A DNA stretch of 64,000 nucleotides, taken from NCBI GenBank assembly GCA_029945945.1, contig JAQSDM010000009.1, positions 124,001 through 188,000 on the forward strand. Reading direction: 5' to 3'. Origin of the DNA: Algoriphagus sp. (GTDB lineage Bacteria > Bacteroidota > Bacteroidia > Cytophagales > Cyclobacteriaceae). Below, piece after piece: positions 63,448 through 64,000 of the stretch. The notes under the pieces were generated by a model. It worked only from the letters and a program-made list of their open reading frames with translations. It did not search any database and was not told the origin of the DNA. Numbering within the stretch: the first letter of the stretch is position 1; every line of letters begins with the position of its first letter. The position numbers were made by a program, and so were the translations under genes.

Positions 63448-63536
63448 CAGAGAGTGGGGGATTCGAACCCCCGGTACAGTTTAACCCGTACGACAGTTTA
63501 GCAAACTGTTGGTTTCAGCCACTCACCCAACTCTCT
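63448..63536 (-). tRNA. tRNA-Ser (anticodon GCT)
   Basis: An 89-base class II tRNA on the minus strand: acceptor AGAGAGT with ACTCTCT, discriminator G, anticodon stem ACAGT/ACTGT with loop TTGCTAA (anticodon GCT), a long variable arm, and T-loop TTCGAAT. CCA is not encoded. It reads AGU/AGC. First in a two-tRNA unit with tRNA-Pro. Confidence 0.95.
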
Positions 63537-63751
63537 GAATATTTTAAGGCTTGGTATACTTCAGTAAAACTGACCATTTGCCAGCCTTCCTTATTCAGTC
63601 AGAGAACTTTCTGTTTTAAGGCGATGCAAATATAAGTCAATTGATCAGATTTTAGCAAATCAATCCTCTATTGGAAATAAATGACTGAATTATTTAATCT
63701 AAACCGCTGGAAATCAAACAACATATTTTTAAAATGATTCATGTTTTTTTT

Positions 63752-63777
63752 AAAAATACCCTGTACAGGGTATTTTT
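63752..63777. promoter_or_regulatory. perfect 26-bp palindrome upstream of the last gene
   Basis: AAAAATACCCTGT and its exact reverse complement ACAGGGTATTTTT form a 26-base palindrome centred between 63764 and 63765, continued by T residues. It lies 45 bases before the ATG of the last gene. It can be an operator for a dimeric regulator or a terminator-type hairpin. No plus-strand gene ends just upstream, which weakens the terminator reading. Confidence 0.5.
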
Positions 63778-63822
63778 TTTTAGGGAGTAGGGCTTACTTT
63801 TGGATTTCAAATTGTTTAGAAT

Positions 63823-64000
63823 ATGCGAATACATACTACTAAGTCAAGTTTTTTAATTCAAGGAGACGGAGATAAGAAGGGTTGTGTCTTTATTAAGTCC
63901 GATTCAAATGACGAACTCCATAGATTTTTTGGGTCATTAGTAATTGAACCATCAGGAAGTTCTGAATACCCATTCCAGGTGAGAGCATGCAAACAGGAGT
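63823..64000 (+). CDS. start of an unrecognised gene, cut by the window end
   Basis: An ATG at 63823 opens a frame of 59 codons that runs off the window end without a stop. It begins MRIHTTKSSFLIQGDGDKK. The fragment is polar, with no signal peptide and no motif I recognise, and its base composition is similar to the rest. The upstream 286 bases from tRNA-Ser hold AT-rich sequence and the 26-bp palindrome. A real gene is likely but unproven. Confidence 0.5.
   Translation, partial: MRIHTTKSSFLIQGDGDKKGCVFIKSDSNDELHRFFGSLVIEPSGSSEYPFQVRACKQE

Noticed and set aside
63324..63635. Plus-strand frame of 103 codons over the tRNA-Pro and tRNA-Ser genes
   Set aside because: Its start reads MAGFEPTTSTSQM, the common mistranslation of a tRNA antisense strand. 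Not a gene.

Overview
The window looks like a chromosomal segment from a Bacteroidetes (Bacteroidota) bacterium, most likely order Cytophagales and close to the Algoriphagus/Cyclobacteriaceae group. This rests on family content and gene order seen by eye, not on a database search. Pointers are DUF3822 next to coaD, a DUF1573 protein, the order miaB / sigma-54 regulator / lptE / TPR-like protein / secG / groES-groEL, many stand-alone CheY-like regulators with multi-PAS kinases, and a TTTG / TA..TTTG promoter. The sequence is moderately AT-rich and mostly core or metabolic. I see no phage, insertion sequence, CRISPR array or rRNA.

Layout. 0.4-5.6 kb: oxidoreductase, lipoprotein peptidase, intradiol-dioxygenase-like protein, methyltransferase, small zinc-ribbon protein, two GNAT acetyltransferases. 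5.7-9.7 kb: an exported peptidase/hydrolase run (metallo-amidohydrolase, S10 carboxypeptidase, class-C beta-lactamase-fold enzyme). 9.7-17.7 kb: stand-alone response regulator, groEL/groES, an unrecognised protein, secG, TPR-like protein, lptE, sigma-54 activator and miaB. 17.9-23.9 kb: catalase, dinB, pabB, YceI lipoprotein, gamma carbonic anhydrase, membrane protein. 24-28.9 kb: a compact five-gene ligase cluster (esterase, ATP-grasp, GCS2-type carboxylate-amine ligase, class I glutamine amidotransferase, second ATP-grasp-like enzyme). This is the best candidate for a pathway of unknown product. 28.9-38.1 kb: pyrE, two NUDIX enzymes, coaD, DUF3822, a RecD-like helicase whose expected 5' end carries an in-frame stop, DUF1573, TerC, an ABC exporter and a HAD phosphatase.

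38.3-44.4 kb: an L-fucose oxidation operon (mutarotase, FucP, two short-chain dehydrogenases, lactonase, FAH-fold hydrolase). It has every expected step except the fuconate dehydratase, and repeat elements lie within and beside it. 44.5-53.1 kb: a five-gene phosphorelay operon with two large PAS kinases (one with a CHASE sensor, one cytosolic with about eight PAS domains and a GAF), an Rcp1-type regulator, a REC-PAS protein with a histidine-box domain but no ATPase domain, and another stand-alone regulator. No DNA-binding output is encoded. 53.2-62.9 kb: Gfo/Idh oxidoreductase, cyclophilin, GAF kinase, acyltransferase, two secreted esterases, AI-2E transporter, tRNA-Leu and an alanine/glycine symporter. 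The last kilobase holds tRNA-Ser and tRNA-Pro, plus a duplicated terminator with a decayed tRNA-Pro-like remnant, a perfect 26-bp palindrome, and the start of an unrecognised gene cut by the window end.
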